Shown here piece after piece: positions 1 to 13,405 of a stretch of 64,000 bases of DNA. The notes beneath the pieces are model-generated. The model worked only from the letters and a program-made list of their open reading frames with translations, had not been told where the DNA came from and ran no database searches. The DNA is from Girardinichthys multiradiatus (Eukaryota > Chordata > Actinopteri > Cyprinodontiformes > Goodeidae): positions 44,269,975-44,333,974 of the forward strand of contig NC_061804.1 in NCBI RefSeq assembly GCF_021462225.1, given 5' to 3'. Within the stretch, counting starts at the first letter, position 1. Every line of letters starts with the position of its first letter. Position numbers and translations under genes: made by a program.

Positions 1-833
1 GGGGGACGCCGGCCCCGGGTGCTTGCTATTAGCCGGGGACCACTTGCCGGGTGAGTTGTCCCATCCTGGTGTGGATTCAGGGGGTTCCGTTGTGGGCGCG
101 GTGCTCGTGGTGTCTGCCTTGTTGCGCCTGTGGGCGGGGGATGGGGTAGCGTTGCCCGGGTTCCTTGCTTTGCCGTCGTGGCGCGCTGTGTTGTGTGGAA
201 GTCCAGAACAACTCATTCTGTGGAAGTTAAACCAGTTAAACTGGTTCATTTTTCATGTTTTATGCATCCAGATATTTTCTCGGGTTTTGTTCTACAACGG
301 GTGAGTTCACTGAGTGCAGAGAAGCTTTATTTGTTCCTTAATTTGGTGCATTTAATGTTTAATTGTTCGGTTTATAATACCTTAGTTAACCCAGTAACTG
401 ATCTAATTGATCAATGTGAATAACTGCTTATATATACACGTATACATGTGTGTATTTATTAATATAGCGAGATCTAGTCCATTTTTTGTGAATTATTTTG
501 ATAATCCGGATTTTGTGTTTGTTCTGTTTTCTGGTGGTGCGATTCATGCTTATTGACTGGCAAAAATAGACTGGTTGAATTAGATGGCCGTCCGCACGCC
601 GCAGTGTTCTGCCATAGGATTAAGGCTGACTTTCTTCTCCTGACTCTGCTATCTCTCTCTGTGATAATGAGTGAAATAAATCTAAAGAAACATCAGATTC
701 TCTGTTGCTCTCTGTGTTAGTGCCATTGTAGCAGCAGTCAGTTTACCTGCAGGGGTTCCCCTCTGACGTCATAAAAGAGCCCAACAAAATCACGTAGTCT
801 GGAAAAGCCTTTTTAGTGAAATTAATGACCATA
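1..833. other. Unassigned sequence, GC-rich at its left edge
   Basis: The first ~200 bases are GC-rich and the rest becomes AT-rich. Short open frames exist on the plus strand, but they show no recognisable domain and no conserved motif. It could be the end of a repeat that extends left of the window. I see no gene here. Confidence 0.3.
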
Positions 834-835
834 TA

Positions 836-1795
<960 letters not shown>

Positions 1796-1810
1796 ATACA
1801 AGAAACTTTT

Positions 1811-2349
1811 TTTAGTAACGAGTAATCAAATGAATTACTTTTCTCAGCGTTACAACACCAGTACCATTACCGACAATTAAATAGGGTGAGTTATAAACTA
1901 AAGCTTCTCATTGAAGCTCTTGTCATCTGTCATGGCTCACAGCCACAAGAGCTAAACTGTTTTTCTTTCGTGAAGGGAGAAGCGAGAGGCAACAAAAATG
2001 CATAAGTGATAATAATTGGCTAAGGTAGAGTAAGCTTTCATAGTAAGCCAATTAGAGGCAGTGTTTAGTGTACACAGAAATCACAAATGCACACAGCAGC
2101 CCTGCTCAGACAAACTAGCAGATGTAAGCTGCAACAATGTCGGGTCTGGAGGGAAAGATTGCATTTTCAAAGTGGAAGTACCGACACTACTTTATTTTTC
2201 TTGAGGTAAAAGGCGAGAACGAACAAGTGAAGTAAATATTAAAAGTTCGGTGTAAGTACTTGTCAATGTAATTCCTACTTTATGCAACTAGCTGTGAAAC
2301 TTTACTCTGCCCAACACGGCAGAGAAGCAAATTCATGTTATACACTTAA
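1811..2349. other. Unassigned spacer
   Basis: AT-rich sequence without a coherent frame or a repeat terminus that I recognise. Confidence 0.3.
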
Positions 2350-3972
2350 GGCCTGATCTTCAAAAGGTTTGCGTGTACTGAAGGTTTTTAGTTTGTCTGC
2401 TTTCATGAATATGCAGAACACATGATAATGACCCAAACACGCAACTTTATGGGAGGAGGATATGCAAATGTAATCCTTTACCACCCGCAATGTGATTTTC
2501 CAATCCTGAAAGGGATTGCGGGCGCAATTTAACGCGTGAATTTAGCATGTTTGAAATTCAGGTGCTAACTGGGATGCAAAAAATGTCTGCTGTGACAAAA
2601 TGACAGATGATGTGGAGAAAGAATGTTCTGTACATGTGCCAACAGATTTGGGTTGAAAAAAAAATAATAATAAAAATAGATGAGAATAGAGGATTCTATG
2701 TAGGATTATCTAAGCTCTGATTTGGAGCCAATAACAAACAATAATAGCCATGATATAGAAACTCCTTGAAACACTTTTTTCTTGCGTCTTGATCATTCCA
2801 GCATAACATCGCTGTCAGTGAGATCATCTGCTGAACACGCACAGAGGTCATGGAATATACGAACATTAATGATCTAGCGCGCACAGCCTGTTAACTGTAA
2901 TCGCACATCATGCAAAATACCCACTGTGCTTTTATGTTGGTAATATAATTAATAGGAAAGAAATAAAGACATTATAGTGCAGATTAAATCCTTCATTTGC
3001 AAACTAGATGTTAAATGACTTCTTAGCAGGTGAATAAATCATCATTTAAAGGCAGTGTTTCCATGTGGTGAAAAAGACAATGTATGCTTTAACCTAAACT
3101 AAACACATTGCATTATTGACAGTAACATTGTGTCATTGCAGAGCAATTGGAGCTGGATCAGTTTGATTATATTGTTTAAATGTGAACATATATGCCAGGG
3201 GAGGGTTTTGTTTATACAGTAAAAAATTATTTTTGTCACCAAAAAACAATTGAAACAATCAAACACGTATATCGTTAAAATATTGGCAAAACAAACCAAA
3301 CGAATTCAGTAAAATCATTGGAAAATAATTTATTTTTATGCACATAAATGTTCAATTTAAATTATTTGTAGGACAGTTATGACGTTAAATTTAGCAAAGC
3401 TATAGCTAATATTACGTTCAGGCTTAAATATTATGGCTGTTTATCATTAACTCTGAACTCTTCAAACACAGACTCTCAAAAAAACTAAAGAACCCAGTTA
3501 ATCTCCGAAAATAATTAAAAGAACAAGTAAGGCAAACTTGTAATAAATTGACAGACATGCTTGTCTGTTAATTTGTTAATATTGATTGGCAATTTGTTGC
3601 GAATTACGTCACGCAAGATAGGAAAAATAATCTTGTCACGACTACAAAAGTTAACAAATGTAACAGTCGAGAAAAGCAAGGGCCGAACGGAACAGAAGGA
3701 AAAAATCAGCAACTGGATCAATCCCTGCATATTTCCAGTAACACAGCAGAGGATCTGCTAGCTTTTCCTCTTGTTCTAGCCAGTAGCAGCCAGCCAGTAC
3801 CACACGCAATTTCCTCATTTAAATTGGGCGGTCTGCACTTGTTTTGCACCTAATATTCATCGCACGCGCAATTTTGAAGATTGCGAGCAGCACGCCCACT
3901 TATTGCATGTGCAATTTATTTATAGTACACACAAATTAGCATGAGCCATTTGGGATCTTTAAAGATCAAGCC
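2350..3972. mobile_element. Possible non-autonomous inverted-repeat DNA transposon
   Basis: The left edge reads GGCCTGATCTTCAAAAGG and the right edge is approximately its reverse complement, ending AAAGATCAAGCC. Both flanking ~200-bp arms contain related GC-rich, 'gcgcaattt'-like motifs. No transposase was found in the 1.6-kb interior; the small frames at 3515-3761 look like chance. The termini resemble PIF/Harbinger-type ends, but I could not define a TNA target duplication. Family assignment is inference. Confidence 0.4.
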
Positions 3973-4529
3973 CTCACAGACCCATTTTCTTTACAGACAC
4001 ACACCAAAGTACACGTGAATTCCACCACGTGATAATCTGCACATTATTTATCATATACCAGTTGTATAGAAGAGAAATATACCTCACCAAATGTAGTGCT
4101 CATTTTGAAGTGCTGAAACCTTTGTCAGAAAACAGAACAGATGTCAGTGAGATCATCCCATGACACCATTTGATTTCTGACTCTGGTAATATTTGTGCTG
4201 AAGGTAAAACACACAGGTTGAAACAGCCACACACAACCTATTACTATTGATATAATGTTATAAACCAGGAGGTAAATCAACATTGAACTGCAGGTTTGTT
4301 TCTTTTTTCATTTCCAACTAGATGGAACTGCAGGTCAAAACGTCTTTCCTTATGTTAATTTGCAATGTAAGTTATGAAAACAGTGATATTGCTCTTACAT
4401 TTATTGAGTCTTAGTTCATCTCTGGATGAACTAAAACAGATGGTGTAAGCAAGTTTATCTTATCACACCAAGTACAAGACTTCAATTAGCAGCCTTGGCT
4501 TATTGCACAAACTCAGGAATCTCCACTGA
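3973..4529. other. Unassigned spacer
   Basis: AT-rich sequence; no gene or repeat boundary recognised. Confidence 0.3.
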
Positions 4530-6298
4530 AAGGTGTATTAAAAGATGAAAATTAAAAAGAGAGATCATATTTCTCCTACTTTAGCTTCCCTTCATTGGCT
4601 CCCTGTTAAATCCAGAATAGAATTTAAAATTATCCTCCTCACATATAAAGCCCTTAACGATCTAGCTCCATCATACATCAGAGATCTGATTGTTCCATAT
4701 GTTCCTAACACAGCACTTCGTTCTCAGACTGCCGGTTTACTGGTCTCGAGAAGTAGAATGGGAGGCAGATCCTTTAGTCATCAGGCTCCTCCTGTAGAAG
4801 CAGCTCCCAGTTTTAGTCCGTGAGGCAGACACCCTGTCTACTTTTAAGACTAGGCTTAAAACGTTCCTTTTTGATAAAGCTTATAGTTAGAGTGGCTTAG
4901 GTTATCCTGAGCTATTTTCCTTATTTTTTACCTCCATCTTCTTCCCTCCCTGTTGGATGGAGTAAGGGGGAGTCAGGTTTAGCCTAAACACACCCTCCAT
5001 TTCTGCTACCTGTATGACCCCCTCTCTTTTCCATTGGTTATGGTCAATCTGACAGAGAGAGGTATCCCAATCGTGGTTTTTAGTATAACAATGGCCATCA
5101 GTGGGCTCTAGAAGGACAAACTGTCTACTTTTAAGGCTAGGCTTAAAAGGTTCCTTTTTGATAAAGCTTATAGTTAGAGTGGCTTAGGTTATCCTGAGCT
5201 ATCTCTGTAGTTATGCTGCTATAGGCTTAGGCTGCTGGAGGACATAATGACCACTTTCACCCTCTTTGCTACATTCTCACACTACTCTCCAATTTTGCAT
5301 TATTTGCTGTTATTTCAGCTTTTAACTTTATGTTCATGCTCAGAGTTTATCTGTACTTTCTTCCTAGATTACATGATTAAAGGAACTACATCCACTAACA
5401 TTTACTTTTCCTTCCCATTGAATGTACTCCTTGATCAGTGCTTCTGTGTTCTTTTTGTGTCTCTGCTCTGTTCTCTCAAACCCCCAGTCGGTCGTGGCAG
5501 AAAGCCACTCACCCTTAACCTGGTTCCTGGTTCTTCCTGTTAAAAGGGAGTTTTTCCTCTCCACTGTCGCTACATGCATGCTCAGTAGGAGGGATTGCTG
5601 CAAAGTCAACGCCAGTGACTGTCCACTGTCTCTACATGCTCATCCAGGAGGAGTGACTGTTACAAGTCTCTGACTCGATGCAATGTGCTGGGTTTCCTTA
5701 GATGGAAAAACGTTTTTATCCAATTTGAATAGATAACTGAATCTGACTGCACTGTTTGATAGTTGAGATTAATTGAAATGTATGTACCTGACTTGAAATC
5801 TATATGATTCAATTGAATTGACTGAACCCATTTTAAAGTTACCCACCTTTCACACAATGCAAGAGGAAACAACACTCTCCAATGATTTTTACATCTGCCT
5901 TCATCCTTCCCTGTTGGATGGAGTAAGGGGGAGTCAGGTTTAGCCTAAACCGGCTCAGTTATGGTTGAGGTGGAAACACACTCTCCATTTCTTCTACCTG
6001 TGCGACCCCTTCTCTTTTCCAATGATTATACTCAGTCTGAAAGAGAGAGATACCCCCAATCCTTGTGGTTTTTAGTATAACAATGGCCACCAGTGGGATC
6101 TAGATGGACAAACTTTATCAGTTTATTATTTTACTTATTACCCCGACACATTGCCCATTCTAAAATGGCCAAACTCTAACACTCAGTAGTTTATTCTAAC
6201 CTCCCCAACAACCCTGCACCATTCCAAACCCTTTGTGAAGTGCCTTGAGATGACATATGTTGTGAATTGGCACTATATAAATAAAAACTGAATTGAAA
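4530..6298 (+). mobile_element. L2-type LINE, 5'-truncated and internally rearranged
   Basis: The segment starts inside the reverse transcriptase C-terminus and runs through a long 3' untranslated region to a tail of the type TATATAAATAAAAACTGAATTG, which all copies of this family in the window share. Homologous tails lie at 9271-9545 (minus), 12467-13258 (plus) and 33213-35713 (minus). The block encoding LSTFK-R-LKxFLFDKAYS occurs twice (about 4838-4890 and 5130-5180). A stretch of 3' untranslated sequence also occurs twice, near 4920-5115 and again near 5900-6110. The copy is therefore a rearranged or duplicated one. Confidence 0.8.
4545..4890 (+). pseudogene. C-terminal fragment of L2-type LINE reverse transcriptase
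   Basis: The translation gives HWLPVKSRIEFKIILLTYKA, then LAPSYIRDLI, LRSQTAGLLV and, after a frame change near 4800, TLSTFKTRLKTFLFDKAYS. This is the conserved carboxyl region of CR1/L2-group LINE ORF2 proteins, downstream of the catalytic palm. The endonuclease and the catalytic reverse-transcriptase motifs are absent because of 5' truncation, so this piece has no enzymatic potential. The same region is found in the better-preserved minus-strand copy at about 34590-34950. Confidence 0.8.
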
Positions 6299-8319
6299 AG
6301 TGCTGCTAGGGCAGTAGCATCCAGTAACACTCCAGTATTGCCACATGCCATTTATGATCCAAACGGACATAACAGCACAAAACCCACAAAGACACGAAAA
6401 TGCATGGATTCCTCATAAGAAATATCTCACATCTTCTGCTTTTTTTCTCTCTCGAGTAAAAAATATGAGTGTATTATTGCTGCCCATGAGGCTTAAGTGA
6501 GAACAGTGTATCTGTCAATGACCTGACAAATAAATTGTATGGCTCCTTTGGTGTGTGTGTTGATGAGGTCCCAGGAGGATGTGCATGTGGGACAGTGTTT
6601 ATGTTGAGTTCCTTTGCAATGAGAGTTTTACTGATACCAGAATAAAAATCTAGACAACCTGTACTAAAATGCCCAGTATTACTGCTGTCATTTTTCCCAC
6701 AGATTTAAATGAAATCTCATGATATTTTAGTGCATTAATCTCATTAGACTGAGCAGCTATATTTGGGGAGGTCTGCTGGGAAACAGATCTGCATTGTCAC
6801 AGCCATGTAAAACTAATGTTGACAAAACACTGCTTAGATTTTAATGTTTAAATTGAACGTAAAATGTAATAATTACTACTAATAATAATAATTAATTTAA
6901 GATAGTGATGATTTTATATGGAAACACACAGCCAGGAATGTTAAACATAAATCAGGAATAACACCTTGTGCCTAATGTGAACTGAAAGATTTTCTTTCTT
7001 ATTTTTACTTAAATGTATAAGATTTACAATGATCAACATTAGCTCACTTCTGTTTTTGGTGTTTCATAAGTGGTGCTGCTGTAACAAAGCAATTTCCTGT
7101 AAATTCTATTCTATTTTAATCTATAAAACATGAATGGGGATTGAATGGTCCTGCCTCTGCTGTAAAGATTAAGAATTGACTTTGTTTCCTTTGTCTTGCC
7201 TTTCTAAGAGTAAAGAGGGAGGGACTCCAAAAAAAGACAGATGGCTTCCAAGCGTTCCAATTTGCAACAACACGTACAAAACATGTATAATAACATCATG
7301 GTGGGTGGGAGTCTGAGGTGGTCTGGGGAAGGGCAGACTGTGCAGCAGCACAGGTTGTCTCTGAACTAGAGGTCAATTAGGCAGACTGAATAATCTGGGC
7401 ATGAGTTCTCTCTGCTACTGATCTGTATTCCGCACCTTCCTCCTTCACTGATCTCCTCTCCCTCCATTCCCAAGTCTGACTACAAAACAGAATTAGTAGA
7501 AGAGCGAAGAAGGATTGAAAAAGAAGAGTCTCCTTTATCCTCTGTGGCTTGATGGGGGAAAGATACAATGTTCTCCTCCTGTGGTAGCTCCCCTAAGTGA
7601 AGCACACATTTAGCCTGCTTTAGGGGTATACAAGAAATAAATGGCTGGCAGTTGGAATAGGATGAAGAAAGGTCAGCTACGTGTCACACAGTCAATCTTT
7701 CTGATGAAGTCAAGCTACTTCGTTGCATTCTACTGCAACAGAATGGCAGGGGGTATAAACAAGGGTCATGTGTCTTATACATGGGTTTTACCAAAACAGA
7801 AAAAAAACTAAATAAAAATGTCTAAAGGAAATGTAATATACAGTGCATATATTTCATCAGTCTATGTTAACTAACTGAGGTAAAAGAAGCTATTACACTG
7901 ATTTCCATACTGTAATTTTTTATCTCACAATAGAACAATATGACCAGCTTTGGGGACTCAGTTTGGAGCAATTTGGCCAAGGGACGTATGTAATGTGCTC
8001 CCCCAGCCAAGTTGGTATTTCCATCTATATTCATCATAACCACACATGATTTATATAAATTGCAGGTGTCAACATGCAGTAAAAAAGCTGAATTAAGTGC
8101 TATAGTAATGGATTCGTGTTCTGCTTAATGTTGTGGGGTTTCCTGATGGAACCAGAAGAGGAAGAAAATTAAGCTACAAAGAAGCAGTGCAACATCAAAG
8201 GTGACCTTAAAGATTGTACTTGAACTTAAATGTTAGCTAATAAACTACGTATCAAGCAAAAATAAAGTTTAATCTAATGGCTTAATCACGAATCACCAAA
8301 ATGGCCAACAGGGGATGGC
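6299..8319. other. Unassigned, apparently single-copy spacer
   Basis: About 2 kb of AT-rich DNA. I recognise no repeat termini and no coherent coding frame. It may be host intergenic or intronic sequence. Confidence 0.35.
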
Positions 8320-8520
8320 TTTGATTTGTACATCCATTCCTCTGTTTTCTATAACCACTCTGTTTTTGCAAGGTGGCAGGCACCTACTGCCTATCTCCGG
8401 CAGTTAATGAATGGGTGGGTACACAATGGACAGGTCACAAGTCCATCACTGGACAACACAAAGACACACAGGACAGGCAGCAATGCACAAACACTCTCAC
8501 TCATATGTGCAACCGAACAA
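8320..8520 (-). mobile_element. RTE-clade LINE 3' tail, diverged
   Basis: Read on the minus strand, it contains the signature shared by the other tails in this window: GTGATGGACTTGTGACCTGT, then a GGAGATAGG-like block, and a terminus near GAATGGATG. Related plus-strand copies lie at 18745-18969, 36515-36755 and 48247-48368. It is only the untranslated 3' end, with no coding sequence. Confidence 0.65.
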
Positions 8521-9270
8521 TGGAACTTTTATACATTTCTTTGGAATGTTGGATGAGGGCCCTTGCTTTCTTGTAGAGTGTTTCTGCTTATCAAGTGGTG
8601 TTGTGACATATCAGGCTCAAGGTACAAGGCCATACAAGAATGAGACTAGGCTTTATGTATGTTTCTGAAAAATTACAATTTCCAGTTTTTGGAAATCACG
8701 GCGTGAGGGTTTCTCACATTATTAAACTGTGTTGTAAAACATCTTCAATCAGTGTTTTCAGTATGCATTTTTTTATGCTTGTCTCATTCTAAGTTGGTCT
8801 TAATGCCAAGGAAACACTGAAAAAGCTTCCTTTCCTGTTTATTCACAAAAACATGTTTCATAAAACTCAGTGTCTTAAAAAAATCTCTGTCCAACAAAGC
8901 AAAAAGAATGAATGTTTCAAATGTGTATTAAAACATAGTTTACACTTTTTCTTAATAGTAAATGACCAGTGGTAATATTACTTTACAACAACTGTACAGA
9001 TATAATAAAAACATAGCAGGACACAAAAATGATGACAGTCTAATTACAGATTCCACCCAAACTAATGTTTCTGTGTAGTGAACTCCTGGGTTGATGCTAT
9101 AAGGGGTGTTAGGGACAGGCATAAGGGCCAGAATAATTATAAACAATGAGGCATGACCGAAAGATCTGAGTTTGAAGGGGAGTGTGTTGCAATGCTGGAT
9201 GAGTGACCATTTTTAATGTGGATTCGGAAGAGTCAGAATATGATTCTGATGATTCACAAGCCATGATGGA
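8521..9270. other. Unassigned spacer
   Basis: AT-rich sequence; no gene or repeat end recognised. Confidence 0.3.
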
Positions 9271-9545
9271 CTATAATTCAGTTTTCAATTCAGCTTTTTT
9301 ATTAACATAGCTGCAATTCACAACACAAGATGTCTCAATGCACTTTACAAAGTCATTTCAGTCTAATCATACATATTTCATGTCAGGTACATAGATTCCA
9401 ATTAATCCTAACTATGAAACAGTGCAGTCAGATTCACTCCTCGTGGATGAACATGGAAAGTCGCTTGCATTGACTTTGCAGCAATCCCTTATACTGAACA
9501 TGCATGTAGCCACAGTGGAGCGGAAAACTCCCTATAACAAGGGCG
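9271..9545 (-). mobile_element. L2-type LINE 3' tail
   Basis: The left end is the reverse complement of the family tail (AATTCAGTTTTCAATTCAGC). It then follows the same 3' untranslated sequence as 12467-13258 in reverse, including the ACTTTGCAGCAATCCCTTAT block. It is truncated at about 9545, just before the family-A LTR. Confidence 0.75.
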
Positions 9546-9610
9546 CAGAGGCTGAAACAAGCAGTGACAAGGTTAATGATTGTGTTTACAAACTTGAACT
9601 GTTGTGAATC

Positions 9611-9614
9611 TTAT
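9611..9614. repeat. Left target-site duplication TTAT of LTR-A
   Basis: TTAT here matches TTAT at 11396-11399, directly outside the CAACA terminus. A 4-bp duplication fits an LTR-element integrase. Confidence 0.6.
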
Positions 9615-9756
9615 TGTTGGGACCCACAGCCATGGAAACATTAAAACACCGGTACAAACTTTTCTGGAATTTTCCAAATAAATTGCATTTAACCAACTTC
9701 TAGCAACTGAGGAAGGGGGGGAGGTAGCAGCGGACTTCCCATGATGCCACTGGCTG

Positions 9757-9764
9757 TATAAAAG
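9757..9764 (+). promoter_or_regulatory. TATA box of LTR-A
   Basis: TATAAAAG lies 142 bases inside the LTR, followed by a GC-rich leader. This is the expected U3 promoter layout. Not tested. Confidence 0.55.
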
Positions 9765-10752
9765 CAGCCCCCTTTCCAATGGTCCGATCTCTTCCAGTGC
9801 TCCTCTGCAGGACCGGGACAGGGGAGGCCCAGCGCGCTAATGTCTCTTTGCTGGCAAACGGACATAAACTCTTCAAACTGGATCCAAGGGTGTCATAAGA
9901 TCACGCAATCATATGCACTAAGTTAAGTACTGATGAATTACTCTTGAAAGAATTCATTCATAAAAGCATTGCTTTACTTTCTCTCTGAGGCCTGCAGAAG
10001 CAAACTGTGCACCAGAGTTCCGTGCAGAGATGCTGTCTCTACAAGCCGAGTCTGAAGGAAGGACAATGGCCCCGCATCACCGTAGTTACGGTAATGTGCA
10101 GTTGGTTGGCGGACAGAACAAGCCGTCTTTCATCCACAGCTACAGAGGTTAGTTGGTAGCTAAACCTTTGTTCAGGGAGCTTTCTTCAAACGTCGTCGTC
10201 GCCCGGGCAACTCCTCCCCAACACAATTCAAACGAGGTTAGAGTTTGGGGAGAGATATATTTAGGATGAAATGATCTAAACATTTTTCATTTTATGAAGT
10301 TTGGTTTTGTTTGTGTTGAACTCAGCTATCTTGGTGCTAGCAGAATATCTGCAGCACACGTGTTCAGTTTTGTGTTCTTTGTATGTTTTTAAAGTTAAGA
10401 CAAACTTTACTTGAAGGGTAATTTTAAACAGAAGATTGATCATAGCGCGCCGTCCGCGCTTATTCATTTTAACCCTTTTATTGACGGTATTTTTAAAGGT
10501 GTGTGTTTGATTCTGGTGCTAAGCTATCAGCCTTCTTTGTTAGCTTTAACTGCTAACAGGTAAGAACACGTGCCTGTTGCCAAATAATATTTACCCAGAA
10601 AGGTTTAGTTTTCAATCCAGTAAACAATATTTCCCTAACATCATTTTACTAAATTTGATAACTAAGTAAACACCATTTAGCCCCATTTCTCCAGAAAGAT
10701 TTGGCTCTTTTTCAAAATATTCCCTTAATAATATTTCTTTAAATATTATTTT

Positions 10753-10762
10753 AATAAATAAA
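10753..10762 (+). promoter_or_regulatory. Overlapping polyadenylation signals in LTR-A
   Basis: AATAAATAAA contains two overlapping AATAAA hexamers about 1 kb after the TATA box, as expected for the R/U5 boundary of an LTR. Further AATAAA-like motifs occur downstream, so the used site is uncertain. Confidence 0.4.
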
Positions 10763-11399
10763 GGCAGCTAATGAGACACCGTTGAGAATTAGTCATCCAG
10801 AAGGTTGGTTTTATTCAACAGATCATTATTTAAAACATTATTTTATTAAAATAATATTTTATCTGATCTTGCATTGTGAACGGTTGTCTAAAGGTATGCT
10901 GATTATTGCCTAAGTTGGTTCCAAGACTAACTTGACTTCATTTCCAGATTCTTCAAGATAATCCTTGGTTCTCAAACATAAACATTGAATGGTAATGTTG
11001 CATCCCTCCTTCAGTCATGGTTCTCAATCATCTTTAATCAACTTGTTTATATTGTACATAGCCCATTAGTCTTACCTATTCTTTAATTCTGCTTGGTAGT
11101 TCAGTTGGGTTGTTTTAGCATAGTGAAGAGTTTGTTGATTGAAATATGTTTGACTTTGAGTTGACTTATTTTTGTTAATAAATTATTGTACTTTAAGAAA
11201 TTGTGTGAATTCATTCCATATGTGCAGAGTTTATGCTGTTCAATAATGTCAGAGCTTGTCTCACACCTTTCTATTTTGTCCTAATACCATCGCCTTACTG
11301 GTATTCACAGGATAACCTTTAACCGACCGAAATATTATTTGATAAAATATTAAAATTCAATATTTAATAATTATCTCAGATTCATAATCGCAACATTAT

Positions 11400-12466
11400 T
11401 TAAACTTAATTATATTTTTTTATATGATTGATTTCTGTGCATGTTGGCCAGGAGTTCAAGCCATAATCTGCTGTTGTCGACTCAGTTATGTGAAATGCCT
11501 GCACAGCAGTTATGACATTCAGTTCCACTGTTAGATACATTAATCACTCTTCCATCATCAGAGTGGGGGACTTCATTTGGAGACTTGCAGCACTTAGGTA
11601 CCAGCATTTAATGTTCACTTGCTCGGTTGCTACACACACCTCTCTCCTCTTTGTGTTGTAATTAAAACATGCTCATGTTTTATGTGGAGCCATCTTATGG
11701 AAAGCTGGTTCGACTGAAAACATCATTCAGTTGATTTTCTATTTCAATCCTGTAAGACTCACAAATGGAAAACACAAAGAAAGGGTATTAGAAGTTTATT
11801 TTTATATACATTTCTTTGGCACTCAGACCCCGGGGGAAGACCTGAACGCTGTGAAGGATGAGGGATTGAATGAGGATTTTTAGGATTAAATTAGAGATGT
11901 CTTCCCCCCGGGATCCGACTGGTGGTGGAGTGGAGGCCTGAAGGATCAGGTTGTTGTGAGTCCAGAAGGAGGAGATAGGGAGCAGGTGGTTCAAAGCTCA
12001 CCGGAAGAACTAGAGAACCTTGCTGATTAGGATCTTCAAAACGAAGCCTTGGAGATGATTGGCTGAAGAGAAGGTGCTGGCTTGGTGCTGTTTGGATTGG
12101 CGGAGACGCATGGAGGAGCCATTGGACCGGCTGAGGTAGGAGGGAATCTTCCCGATTGAATTTTCGTCAAAACTTCATTACACATTTTTATGTTTTACAT
12201 TTTTTTCCTGTCTCAGTTTTAAATCAGTTTTTTTTCTTTTTCAAATTATTTTTTTTTTCCAGTTTCAACTCTTTCTTATACACTTTGGCTCCAATCTGAC
12301 AAGAGGGGGCAGGGCATAAGATGAGAGGGGTGTGGGAACTTGATGCGGGCTAAATTCACTGACTTGTCGCACTCACATACTACGTTTTAATGTTTTTTTG
12401 TTGAGAGGCTACACCTCATGCTCCATGTTGTAATTAAATACATAATATTCTGGATCTATCTCTCTT
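11400..12466. other. Unassigned spacer
   Basis: No gene recognised. A GC-richer block at about 11820-12140 contains inverted CCCCGGGGGAAGA / TCTTCCCCCCGG-like motifs around 11829 and 11899. I could not assign it to a repeat family. Confidence 0.3.
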
Positions 12467-13258
12467 TTTTCTTCCTAGAAGCTACACCTGGCCTGACTCT
12501 GTGTCTACCTGTGACAACTTTCTGAAGAGGGGCATCGTCCAAGCTTCTGCTGGCAACAGCTTAATGCTCACCTTCTACCGATGATCCACATGGCCCAGTC
12601 TTTCAGTGTTTAACCCTTTCTCTCTCCTAGATATAGCAATTGATTGAGCTTTTACTGTGACTAATTATATGTGCTTTCTTTCAGACTCTAACCCTGAAAA
12701 CTGGCTCAGAGTTTATCTGTTCTTTCTTTCTAGGTGAAACGACTAAAGGAGCTACGTCCATTAACATGTACTTTTCCTTCCCATAGAAAGGACTCCTGGA
12801 TCAGTGCTTCTGTATTCTTTGTGTGTCTCTGCTCTGTTCTCTCAAACCCCCAGTCGGTCTGCTGGAGGTTTCTTCCTGTTAAAAGGGAGTTTTTCCTCTC
12901 CACTGTCGCTACATGCATGCTCAGTATGAGGGATTGCTGCAAAGTCAACGCCAGTGACTGTCCCATGTCTCTACATGCTCATCCGGGAGGAGTGAATGCT
13001 GCAAGTCTCTGACTTGCAGCATTCACTCTGACACTCTGCAAGTCTCTGACTTGCAGCATTCACAAAATCTGCTGGGTTTCCTTAGACAGAAAAACTTTTT
13101 ATCCAATTTGAATAAATAACTGAATCTGACTGCACTGTTCAATGGTTGGGATTAATTGGAATGTATGTACCTGACTTTTGTGAAGTGCCTTGAGACAACA
13201 TGTATTGTGAATTGGCGCTATATAAATAAACTGAATTGAAACTGAATTGAATTGAATC
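12467..13258 (+). mobile_element. L2-type LINE 3' untranslated region and tail
   Basis: This is collinear with the reverse complement of 33213-34400. It includes the block TTAAAAGGGAGTTTTTCCTC and ends in TGAATTGAAACTGAATTGAA. No coding sequence remains. It differs from the other copies by a local duplicated hairpin at 12991-13056. Confidence 0.8.
12991..13027. repeat. Perfect 17-bp hairpin in L2 tail
   Basis: The arms AGTGAATGCTGCAAGTC and GACTTGCAGCATTCACT are separated by TCT. Part of the unit is repeated at 13036-13063. Other L2 tails in the window have only one arm. Confidence 0.85.
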
Positions 13259-13405
13259 ATGTTTCATGTGCAGCCATGTTGGTGTACATGGGTTCGACTG
13301 GACCCATCATCAGTCTGTCTGCTTGATGATCAGCTTTGGCAGTTATGGCGGATGAGGCAGTTCTTTGCAGGACACTGCAGCATATATAGTTGGTTCTTGA
13401 AAATA

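Larger units (their letters stand above)
9615..11395 (+). mobile_element. Solo LTR, family A, with 4-bp target duplication
   Basis: The element starts TGTTGGGACC and ends CGCAACA, so its termini form the inverted pair TGTTG...CAACA. It is flanked by TTAT at 9611-9614 and TTAT at 11396-11399. It contains a TATA box (9757) and AATAAA signals (10753), as an LTR should, and has no coding capacity. Two 5'-truncated relatives lie at 15958-16852 and 47714-48763 and share its 3' end. Solo LTRs arise by recombination between the two LTRs of a retroelement. At 1781 bp this one is long. The parent element is not in the window, so its class is unknown. Confidence 0.75.

Noticed and set aside
23..423. Two overlapping short frames at the window start
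   Set aside because: GC-rich sequence gives long frames by chance; no motif, no partner and no start context.
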